Source of the DNA: Paenibacillus sp. FSL H7-0357
Lineage (GTDB): Bacteria > Bacillota > Bacilli > Paenibacillales > Paenibacillaceae
Length of the DNA: 64,000 nt
Assembly (NCBI RefSeq): GCF_000758525.1
Contig: NZ_CP009241.1
Coordinates: forward strand, 3,286,001 to 3,350,000
Direction of reading: 5' to 3'
A model generated the notes under the pieces. It was given only the letters and a program-made list of their open reading frames with translations, was not told where the DNA came from and searched no databases. Below are positions 34,329 through 41,593 of the stretch, one piece after another. The stretch's first letter is position 1, and each line of letters starts with the position of its first letter. A program made the translations under genes and the position numbers.

Positions 34329-35240
34329 ATGATGACTAAACCGTGGGCAATGCCCCCAAAATTATCGGTGATTTCCCAATACCTTCAGCATCTCAATGGA
34401 AGGATGAGAGGTGAGATCAAGGAACTGGGAAGATTGACCGCCTTCCTGGATATTATGAATAACAAACGGCTGGATACTTTTTTTCAACCGATACTGCAGC
34501 TGTCTTCCGGACGGACCATCGGACATGAGGCACTGAACAGGCCTCATGGCTCGGTACATTTCCCGACTACAGAGCATTTCTATGAGTTTGCCGGACGGAC
34601 AGAGCAGATGTTCCGCTTCGAGCAGGATTGCCGCAGGCTGTCGCTTTCAAGGTATGTGGAGAGGCTTCCGAAATCAGGTGTGGAAAGTGAACGGCTTGTC
34701 TTCATCAATGTGCATCCGGGTGTGTTGAATGATGCCCGCCATAAAAGCGGAGAAACCTTGGGACTGCTGCAGGAGCTCGGGTTGTCACCTGAGCGGATTG
34801 TCTTTGAGCTGACCGAAAGGCAGGCTGTACAGGATTATGTAGGCTTTGAAAAAGTGCTGTCCCATTACCGCGAGCAGGGCTTCCGGATTGCTGTCGATGA
34901 TGCCGGCTCCGGGTATAACAGCTTGAAGACACTGGTTTATTTAAAGCCGGAATTCATCAAGCTGGACAAGTCTTTGATCCACGGCATTCAGGGCAACCGG
35001 GAACAGCAGGAACTTTTGGAGCTGGTCCGGGAATACGCCGAGCGTTCATCGACCCGGGTGATCGCCGAGGGAATCGAGACAGCCGGGGAGCTGCAATTTT
35101 TGCAGCAGGCGGGGATTGAATTCGGTCAAGGGTACGCTCTGGGCAGGCCCGTCCATCGTCCAGTGCATGGATCGTTCCCCTCCGATATCATTAAAGTTCC
35201 GGTGAGAGGAGGCTACAAGCATGTTTCTTCAGATCGGTGA
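34329..35240 (+). CDS. EAL-domain c-di-GMP phosphodiesterase
   Basis: Hydrolyses c-di-GMP. The 303 residues have a short N-terminal helical lead (1-45) and an EAL domain (about 46-285). Catalytic and metal positions appear intact: Glu67 in GHEALNR, the Asn of FINVHP, Glu of FELTER, the Asp pair in VDDAGSGYNSL, Lys of KLDKSLI, and Glu of AEGIET. No membrane segment or sensor domain is visible. AGGTGAT precedes the ATG (ATG 34332 is also possible). It overlaps the downstream GGDEF gene by 20 bp, so synthesis and breakdown of c-di-GMP are encoded together. Confidence 0.92.
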   Translation: MMTKPWAMPPKLSVISQYLQHLNGRMRGEIKELGRLTAFLDIMNNKRLDTFFQPILQLSSGRTIGHEALNRPHGSVHFPTTEHFYEFAGRTEQMFRFEQDCRRLSLSRYVERLPKSGVESERLVFINVHPGVLNDARHKSGETLGLLQELGLSPERIVFELTERQAVQDYVGFEKVLSHYREQGFRIAVDDAGSGYNSLKTLVYLKPEFIKLDKSLIHGIQGNREQQELLELVREYAERSSTRVIAEGIETAGELQFLQQAGIEFGQGYALGRPVHRPVHGSFPSDIIKVPVRGGYKHVSSDR

Positions 35241-36189
35241 AATCGCGGAGCAAATTCCTGAGATTTCCCCTCAGCATAAATGCGAATACGTGGATCAAAT
35301 ATTCAAAAGCAATCCCCAGCTCCAAGGAGTGGCGGTAACCGAAAACGGGCATCCGGTAGCGTTAATTATGAGAATCCGATTTTACCAGCAGATAGGCACT
35401 TTATACGGTTATACGCTGTATATGGGAAGAGCGGTTTCGCTCGTGATGGACAGAAATCCGCTTGCCGTAGAGTACAAAACACCGATCACCGAGGTCAGCA
35501 GGCTGGCAATGAACAGAAATGAAGAGAATCTTTATGATTATGTGATCGTTATCCATGAAGGTGTAATGTTCGGAGCCGTGAGTGTAAGGGATTTGCTGCT
35601 TAATTTTGCCGAGATTCAGGCTGTAGCCGCCAGTTATCTGAACCCACTTACCGGTTTGCCGGGTAATCTGAGCATCAATGAATGGATTGTGAAATCACTG
35701 CTGCAGGAGCAATTCAGCGTACTTTATATTGACCTTGACCATTTCAAAGCTTATAACGACACCTATGGATTTAAGGAAGGGGACCGGATGATTCAGGCGA
35801 CTGCGGAAATTTTAAAGCACTGTGCGCTGCGTCTGGAGGGCTTTTTAGGGCATATCGGCGGGGATGACTTTATCATTTTCATCAATAATTATGATTATGA
35901 GGATTGCTGCAGGATCATTATCAGGGAATTTGAGACAGCGGTGAAGGGCTTTTATCATGCCGGCCATCTCGCACAGCAGTATGTGCTGACTGAAAGCCGC
36001 TCAGGAGTGATGGAGGAAATTCCGCTCGTCTCGATTTCCATCGCCATAGTGACCAACCGCTTCCAGCGTTTTGATTCCATCGAAGCCATTTCGGGTGAGG
36101 CGGCGCGGATCAAGAAAAAATGCAAAATGATCAAAGGCAGCAGTCTTGTGGATGACGCAGACAGAATTGCAAGCAGGTCCGGCAACTAA
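35221..36189 (+). CDS. CBS-like domain plus GGDEF diguanylate cyclase
   Basis: A 322-residue protein. The N-terminal 130 residues form a CBS-pair-like sensor (GVAVTENGHPVALIMR, VIVIHEGVMFGAVSVRDLL); the GGDEF domain follows from about residue 140 (LTGLPGNLSINEW, YIDLDHFKAYNDTYGFKEGD). The signature is GGDDF at 213-217, an allowed active variant, so activity is plausible. I could not place a clear inhibitory RxxD. It overlaps the EAL gene by 20 bp, which argues for coupled translation and opposing or linked activities. The sensory input may be a nucleotide bound by the CBS-like module. Confidence 0.87.
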   Translation: MFLQIGEIAEQIPEISPQHKCEYVDQIFKSNPQLQGVAVTENGHPVALIMRIRFYQQIGTLYGYTLYMGRAVSLVMDRNPLAVEYKTPITEVSRLAMNRNEENLYDYVIVIHEGVMFGAVSVRDLLLNFAEIQAVAASYLNPLTGLPGNLSINEWIVKSLLQEQFSVLYIDLDHFKAYNDTYGFKEGDRMIQATAEILKHCALRLEGFLGHIGGDDFIIFINNYDYEDCCRIIIREFETAVKGFYHAGHLAQQYVLTESRSGVMEEIPLVSISIAIVTNRFQRFDSIEAISGEAARIKKKCKMIKGSSLVDDADRIASRSGN

Positions 36190-36224
36190 CACTGGTATTT
36201 CGCATTCGCTGACTAGGGGCGTGC

Positions 36225-36253
36225 TTGAACAACCCGCGTCAATGCGGTAAGAT
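36225..36253 (+). promoter_or_regulatory. Candidate promoter of the small basic protein gene
   Basis: TTGAAC (36225-36230) and TAAGAT (36248-36253) with a 17-bp spacer, about 45 bp before the start. Confidence 0.4.
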
Positions 36254-36298
36254 TGACAACAATAAGAGAGCATGCCAAGACCCTTTCGGTGGAGTGTG

Positions 36299-36742
36299 AT
36301 GATAATGCATGGCAAGGGGATGGAATGGTGGGGGGCGTTTGAACCCTTCCACATCATGCTGAATGACTACAGGGTCGCTGATATTGTGATTACCAATCAT
36401 GCCAAGAGCCGCTATCTGGACCGGATTAACCCGGAAAGCAGTGACAGCGGACAACTCAGTGCATGGATGTGGCAATGCCTGAAGCAAAACCGGATCAAAC
36501 CTTACCAGCAAAAGGAGCATAACGCGTATTTGATTGACGAGGATACGTTAGTCATTGCCGAATTTAAGGAGCTGGAAGATGTAACGAGCCTCTCCGGGCG
36601 TCCGCTGTATGTTATGGTAATCGTATCTTATCTGGGGCGGATCTCCGCGACTCCCCAACTGCGTGACCTGCAAGCTTATTATTCGCGTCTGCGCAACTCA
36701 CACCGCATGAAGCTGATGAAGAAGCGCCGCAAACGCAAGTAA
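36299..36742 (+). CDS. Hypothetical protein with a basic C-terminal tail
   Basis: About 147 residues, no family recognised. The core shows a His/Arg pattern (ITNHAKSRYLDRINP) and beta-rich stretches (YLIDEDTLVIAEF, LYVMVIVSYLG). This weakly recalls small RNase-like folds, but there is no adjacent antitoxin-type gene. The C-terminus (HRMKLMKKRRKRK) is strongly basic, suggesting nucleic-acid or ribosome contact. The start is ambiguous: ATG 36299 is 4 bp after GGTGGAG, ATG 36305 10 bp after, and ATG 36272 lacks good support. It lies downstream of the EAL/GGDEF pair with its own putative promoter and terminator. Confidence 0.65.
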   Translation: MIMHGKGMEWWGAFEPFHIMLNDYRVADIVITNHAKSRYLDRINPESSDSGQLSAWMWQCLKQNRIKPYQQKEHNAYLIDEDTLVIAEFKELEDVTSLSGRPLYVMVIVSYLGRISATPQLRDLQAYYSRLRNSHRMKLMKKRRKRK

Positions 36743-36761
36743 TGCACAGCAATTACAAAGA

Positions 36762-36793
36762 AGGTATGCGGCGGGTGGCTGCATGCCTTTTTT
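36762..36793 (+). terminator. Terminator after the basic hypothetical gene
   Basis: Eleven-base stem AGGTATGCGGC / GCTGCATGCCT with two G-U pairs, loop GGGTG, then a run of T. Confidence 0.85.
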
Positions 36794-36829
36794 AGAATAA
36801 TTTATGATCTATAAAGGGGCTTTGAGTGC

Positions 36830-37729
36830 ATGAATTTTCATCAGCTTCATATTTTTTATACGGTATCTGAACGGGGCAGCTTCTCTGCTGCAGCCCAGAC
36901 ACTGCATATGACGCAGCCGGCGGTAACGATGCAGGTACAGGCATTGGAAGACTATTTCGGAGCCAAGCTGTTCGACCGTTCGAGTAAAAAAATTGTGCTC
37001 TCCGAGGCCGGCCGGACGCTTATGCCCTTCGCGCTGCGCAGCATTCAGCTGATGCGGGAGACAGACCAGGCGATGTCGGCTTTTACCCATATGCTGGAGG
37101 GACGGCTGCAGCTCGGGGCAAGCCTGACGATTGGAGAATATGTACTGCCGCGTCTGCTGGGTCCTTTTGGCAAAGCGTATCCGAATATTTCGATCATGAT
37201 GAAAGTGATGAATACGTCGCAGATCATGGAGGAAATTCACAAACACCAGCTAAATTTTGGGCTGATCGAGGCGCCGGTGTCCCATCCCGACATGGAGATT
37301 GAACCGGTCATGGGCGATGAGCTCAAGCTGATTGTTCCCAGTGAGCATCCGCTTGCAGACAGGGATGAAGTTACACTAGAGGAAGCGCTGGAGTATCCGT
37401 TTGTGCTGCGCGAACAGGGCTCGGGAACACGTCGGGTGATGGAAGAACAGCTGATAGCCAAGGGGCTGGATCCGGCCGCGATGCGAGTCGTAATGGAGCT
37501 GGGCAGCACAGGCGCGGTAAAATCAGCGGTGGAGGCCGGGCTGGGTCTGACCATAATCTCAGCCTCCTCGGTTAAGCATGAGGTGACGCTGGGGCTGCTG
37601 AAGATTGTGAATCTGTCAGATACTTCTTTTAAGAGACAATTCTATGCGATTCATCTAAAATCAACGCTGCTGCCGATCTCTGCGGTTACGTTTCTGACCT
37701 TTTTGCGCCAGCACGCGAACGACCGGTAG
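36830..37729 (+). CDS. LysR-family transcriptional regulator
   Basis: A 299-residue LTTR: winged-helix DNA-binding domain (1-60, GSFSAAAQTLHMTQPAVTMQ) and a periplasmic-binding-type effector domain (about 90-295, LQLGASLTIGEYVLPRLL, EQGSGTRRVMEEQL). The motif EQGSGTR resembles CysL (YwfK)-type LTTRs involved in sulfur or selenium-related control, but the effector is unknown. AAGGGG lies 11 bp before the ATG. The usual divergent target gene is missing: upstream is the convergently terminated small gene, downstream a GNAT gene in the same direction. Confidence 0.9.
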   Translation: MNFHQLHIFYTVSERGSFSAAAQTLHMTQPAVTMQVQALEDYFGAKLFDRSSKKIVLSEAGRTLMPFALRSIQLMRETDQAMSAFTHMLEGRLQLGASLTIGEYVLPRLLGPFGKAYPNISIMMKVMNTSQIMEEIHKHQLNFGLIEAPVSHPDMEIEPVMGDELKLIVPSEHPLADRDEVTLEEALEYPFVLREQGSGTRRVMEEQLIAKGLDPAAMRVVMELGSTGAVKSAVEAGLGLTIISASSVKHEVTLGLLKIVNLSDTSFKRQFYAIHLKSTLLPISAVTFLTFLRQHANDR

Positions 37730-37812
37730 GCGATTAGGATGGTACTGAGGATTTCTTAGGTATGAGTTTTACGCTGAGAGGCAGGCTAAAAATAGTGGGA
37801 TAGGGGAGTCTG

Positions 37813-38385
37813 ATGATGGTCATTTTGCTGCGCGGAGAGAAGGTTGTCTTGCGGGACCTGAGGGAAGAGGATATCCGCAAAATCTATTATTTCTATTATG
37901 AGGCAGAAGATCGCGAGTTTCTGCAATGGGATGGTCCCTACGAACCTCTGGAGCAAGTAAGTTATGCACAATTTGCGGAAAAATATAACGGGATGCTGGC
38001 ACTTGTAGGTACGGATAAACCGCGGAACCGTTTGATTATCGAGATTGATGGTGAGATTAAGGGAAGTGTGGGCAGATACTGGGTTGCGGAAGTCACGAAT
38101 TGGTTTGAAATCGGAATTGCTATTTATGACTCCCGTTATTGGTCTGGAGGATACGGTACCGAAGCCTTCAGCATGTGGATGGAATATCTGTTCAATTCGC
38201 TGGATACGGTCCGTCTCGGCATAGGCACCTGGTCCGGCAACGCCCGGATGATGGGGTTGGCCGCCAAATGCGGGATGGTGGAGGAAGCCCGTGTCCGCAA
38301 AGCGCGGATTGTGCGGGGCGAATATTATGATGCCATAAAGATGGGGATTCTTCGTGAAGAGTGGCAGTCTGCAGGCACATTATAA
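37813..38385 (+). CDS. GNAT-family N-acetyltransferase
   Basis: A 190-residue RimJ/RimL-like acetyltransferase. It begins VILLRGEKVVLRDLREED, the acetyl-CoA loop is SRYWSGGYGTEAFSMW, and the C-terminal block NARMMGLAAKCGMVEEARVR is typical. Acidic-aromatic residues early on (YYFYYEAEDREFLQWDGP) vary among members and probably shape substrate choice. GGGGAGTCTG precedes the ATG. It is possibly cotranscribed with the PHP gene 22 bp downstream. Confidence 0.85.
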   Translation: MMVILLRGEKVVLRDLREEDIRKIYYFYYEAEDREFLQWDGPYEPLEQVSYAQFAEKYNGMLALVGTDKPRNRLIIEIDGEIKGSVGRYWVAEVTNWFEIGIAIYDSRYWSGGYGTEAFSMWMEYLFNSLDTVRLGIGTWSGNARMMGLAAKCGMVEEARVRKARIVRGEYYDAIKMGILREEWQSAGTL

Positions 38386-38407
38386 ACTTGGGACAAGGAG
38401 TGGCATG

Positions 38408-39295
38408 ATGGAGAACGATGTGGAAGCGAGCAACCCTATAGATGGTGCTAAACAAGGATTACAGGGCCGATGTGATTTACATACCCATACACAGGCTTCG
38501 GACGGGATGCAGCCACCGGCGGAAAATGTGCGGATTGCCCGTCATAAAGGGCTGGCCGCAGTAGCGATTACCGACCATGATACGGTAAGCGGCGTTGCCG
38601 AAGCGCTGGAAGCGGGCCTGAAGTACGGGATTACTGTTGTACCAGGCGTAGAAATCAGCACCCGTGCAGAAGGTAAGGAGATTCATGTGCTTGGATATTA
38701 TATCGATACACAGCAGGAACTGTTTCTCTCGCGGCTTGCAGAGCAAAGAGACACCCGTGCCAAGCGCAATGCGTCTATTATCGGCAAGCTGCGCGGACTC
38801 GGCATCAATATTACGCTGGACAATGTTATTGCAGGGATCGGCCGCGAATTGAAGCCTGATGAAAGTATCGGGCGGCCCCATATCGCTGATGAACTCGTAC
38901 GGCTGGGCGCGGCAGCGGATATGCGCGAGGCCTTTGATAAATATTTGGCAACTGGTGCGGCGGCATATGTCTCTCCCCCGCGGATTACGCCTGAGCTGGC
39001 CTGTGAGTGGATTATTGAAGCCGGAGGCACTCCAGTGCTGGCTCACCCCGGCATCTACGGTGATGATGAGCTGGTGCGCGGTATTCTGACCCGAAGCTCT
39101 CTGCGGGGCATTGAGGTCTATCATTCCGACCATACTCCCGCCGATGAGGAGCGTTATCTGGCGATGGCCGAACAATTCGGCCTGGTTGTTACCGGCGGCT
39201 CGGATTTTCATGGTGCGAGGCAGGGTGTGATCTTCCACGGTGATCTGGGAAGCGTTACGGTTTCTGCCGATGTGCTGGAGCGGCTGAAAAGATAG
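38408..39295 (+). CDS. PHP-domain phosphoesterase (YciV/TrpH-like)
   Basis: Metal-dependent phosphoesterase of the PHP superfamily, 295 residues. Family motifs follow in order: CDLHTHTQASDG, AITDHDTVSG, VPGVEISTRAEGKEIHVLGY, PVLAHPG and GGSDFHGA. These are the histidine and aspartate ligands of a multi-metal site. Characterised relatives (E. coli RNase AM/YciV) remove 5' nucleotides from short RNAs or dephosphorylate 3',5'-bisphosphonucleotides. AAGGAG lies 7 bp before ATG 38408; ATG 38405 is an alternative. The short N-terminal extension before the first motif is poorly conserved. Confidence 0.88.
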   Translation: MENDVEASNPIDGAKQGLQGRCDLHTHTQASDGMQPPAENVRIARHKGLAAVAITDHDTVSGVAEALEAGLKYGITVVPGVEISTRAEGKEIHVLGYYIDTQQELFLSRLAEQRDTRAKRNASIIGKLRGLGINITLDNVIAGIGRELKPDESIGRPHIADELVRLGAAADMREAFDKYLATGAAAYVSPPRITPELACEWIIEAGGTPVLAHPGIYGDDELVRGILTRSSLRGIEVYHSDHTPADEERYLAMAEQFGLVVTGGSDFHGARQGVIFHGDLGSVTVSADVLERLKR

Positions 39296-39396
39296 AGAGG
39301 TAAGTACGCCTGCTTAATCCAATTAACCACAGGGGTCAATACAATAGCTGAAAGTAATAGTTATGAACATTGACGATTTGAAACACCGGAAAAGTT

Positions 39397-39446
39397 AAAG
39401 AACCTTCAAGCCCGAGACGATGTTTCGTCAGGCTTGGAGGTTCTTT
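39397..39446. terminator. Terminator between the convergent PHP and rqcH genes
   Basis: Sixteen-base stem: AAAGAACCTTCAAGCC (39397-39412) with GGCTTGGAGGTTCTTT (39431-39446), one G-U pair. A/T flanks allow both directions. The rest of 39296-39487 holds nothing I can identify. Confidence 0.85.
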
Positions 39447-39487
39447 GGTCTGTCCGGATATTTGAAATAACGAAGAAGGGTCCGGAG

Positions 39488-41401
39488 CTAGCTTCTCAAA
39501 GCATTCGGCAGACTTTTGATCCGCGCCTCATCCGGTGTGACAAACAGAGTCTTCTGGTGATCGTAAATGACGAAGCCGGGCTTTGCACCGCTTGGCTTGC
39601 GGACATGGCGGATCAGGGTGCAGTCCACTGGCACGCTGCTTGACTGCTTGGCCTGACTGAAGTAGGCGGCAAGCTGAGCCGCTTCCTCCAGGGTGGCATC
39701 GCCGAATTCCTCGCTGCGGATCACGACATGCGAGCCGGGGATATCTTTCGTGTGCAGCCAAGTGTCATTGGCAGAAGCCAGCCGGTTTGTGACGTATTCA
39801 TTCTGCAGGTTGTTTTTGCCGACATAGATGTCCACGCCCTCGGAGGAGGTAAACACCTGTAAGGTAGGACGGGTGGTTTTCTTCTTCTTTTTGCCCTTTT
39901 TGCTGCGGTCGCGCATGTAACCCTGGCTGACAAGCTCATCGCGGATTTCCTCGATATCATTGAGGGAGGCGTGGGCCAGCTGCTGCAGCAGTGTTTCCAT
40001 ATAAGCAATTTCCTCATGGGTTTTGATCAGCTGCTCACCGATGACCCGCAGGCTGTTCTTGTATTTGTTGTATTTCTTGAAGTAACGCTGCGCGTTGTCC
40101 GAAGGCGTCAGCAGCGGATCAAGCGGAATGGTCGTCTCCGCCTGGTTCTCATCGTAATAGTTCACCAGCCGTGCTTCCTTGTCGCCCTTGGACACGGCAT
40201 ACAGTGACGCAAACAGCAGCTCGCCCCAAATCCGGTAACGGTCGGCATCTTCCGCTTCTTCCAGGTCTTTCTGGAGATTGGCGAGCTTTTTAATATTTTT
40301 GCTCCGCTCATTGCCCAGGAAGCGAATCAGATCGCTGACGCGCTGCTTCACGGTATCCCGCTCCGCTTTATCCCCGTAATAGTCTTCCATACAAACGCTG
40401 ATCGAGCTGTAATGCTTCAAGCTTTCATCCGGCAATGCCAGCGGAATTGCCGAGAAAACGGGTTTGCCTTTGGCATTCGTCCCTATAACCGGTGAAAACC
40501 GGAATTCCCGCACCGGAGCCAGTACCTGATTAAAGGCCTCCCACAACAGGAGCGGATTCCCGCTGCTGTCGTCTGAACCAACATCCTGCTGATCGCGTCC
40601 GGCCTCCGCGGCTTCGGAACCGCCGGCGCTGCGCTGCCGCACAATTTCTCCGGCAATCAGCGGACTCATGCCGCTGAAGGCATGCACCATCCATCCGATT
40701 GGATCGGCTGTTGGCGATGGACCGCCTGAACCATCTGCTTTGGGCTCTTCCAGAGACCGCAGCAGGTCCGCAATCTCGCCCTCAATAATTTCTTCGGGCT
40801 CTTCTTCCTCCTGGGTGCCTGCCAGCAGTGCTGCTTCTTCTGCCGAGGAGAACAAAGTAACAAAATCCTCTTTGCCGATCTCCAGCGGATTCAGCTTGTG
40901 CTGCTGCGGCGGCTCCAGGTAGGCGATGCCGGGCATGACATTCCGGTAGCTGCTGATCGATGGGGTAACGTGATGAATACCGTCGATGATCGTGCCCGTG
41001 GAGAGATCGGTCAGAATGATATTGCTGTGCCGTCCCATGAGCTCAATAATGATTTTTTTGGCCGAAACGTCTCCCAGCTCATCCCGTGTCTTGATGTTTA
41101 TATGAATGATGCGTTCCATACCGACCTGGGTGATGCTCTCAATCGTGCCGCCTTCGCAGTGCTTGCGCATCAGCATGCAGAACATCGGTGCTTCCGCAGG
41201 ATTAACCGTGTTCCGGTCCGTCAGATGCAGTCGCGGGTAGGTCGGATTGGCCGACAGCAGCAGCTTGCCTCCGCCGCCTGTGCCGCGCAGGATGAAGATA
41301 AGGTCGTGAGCGTTTGGTTGATATATTTTGCCGATGCGTGCACCGATGAAAGGCCCAAGCTCATGCACGATCGCTCTTGTAACGATGCCGTCTAATGCCA
41401 T
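39488..41401 (-). CDS. rqcH: RqcH (NFACT family), ribosome-associated quality control
   Basis: Binds stalled 50S subunits carrying peptidyl-tRNA and recruits tRNA-Ala to add C-terminal alanine tails for degradation. The 637 residues have an NFACT-N domain beginning MALDGIVTRAIVHELG with LHLTDRN, a helix-hairpin-helix/coiled-coil middle (about 280-480), and NFACT-R (EGVDIYVGKNNLQNEYV, DTWLHTKDIPGSHVVIR). Low-complexity acidic and Ser/Gly insertions lie around residues 195-225 and 250-285. CAGGAGAACATTATC precedes ATG 41401; a much longer open frame upstream lacks initiation signals. It is divergent from the Ca2+-ATPase, as yloA and yloB are neighbours in B. subtilis. Confidence 0.93.
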   Translation of the reverse strand: MALDGIVTRAIVHELGPFIGARIGKIYQPNAHDLIFILRGTGGGGKLLLSANPTYPRLHLTDRNTVNPAEAPMFCMLMRKHCEGGTIESITQVGMERIIHINIKTRDELGDVSAKKIIIELMGRHSNIILTDLSTGTIIDGIHHVTPSISSYRNVMPGIAYLEPPQQHKLNPLEIGKEDFVTLFSSAEEAALLAGTQEEEEPEEIIEGEIADLLRSLEEPKADGSGGPSPTADPIGWMVHAFSGMSPLIAGEIVRQRSAGGSEAAEAGRDQQDVGSDDSSGNPLLLWEAFNQVLAPVREFRFSPVIGTNAKGKPVFSAIPLALPDESLKHYSSISVCMEDYYGDKAERDTVKQRVSDLIRFLGNERSKNIKKLANLQKDLEEAEDADRYRIWGELLFASLYAVSKGDKEARLVNYYDENQAETTIPLDPLLTPSDNAQRYFKKYNKYKNSLRVIGEQLIKTHEEIAYMETLLQQLAHASLNDIEEIRDELVSQGYMRDRSKKGKKKKKTTRPTLQVFTSSEGVDIYVGKNNLQNEYVTNRLASANDTWLHTKDIPGSHVVIRSEEFGDATLEEAAQLAAYFSQAKQSSSVPVDCTLIRHVRKPSGAKPGFVIYDHQKTLFVTPDEARIKSLPNALRS

Positions 41402-41593
41402 GATAATGTTCTCCTGTCGCATAATAATAAATTTCTCTTCTCTATGATGCCATACTTTAACACATTCGCGCAAAAGGAGAAGCTTCGAAGCTGTGATAAT
41501 TTGGGACGACCATGAATAGACTTTGTCATGAACAGGTGGAAAAGCTGTGCGCCGCCGGAAGTCAAGAAACGACCGGGAGGGGAAAGAATAGTC

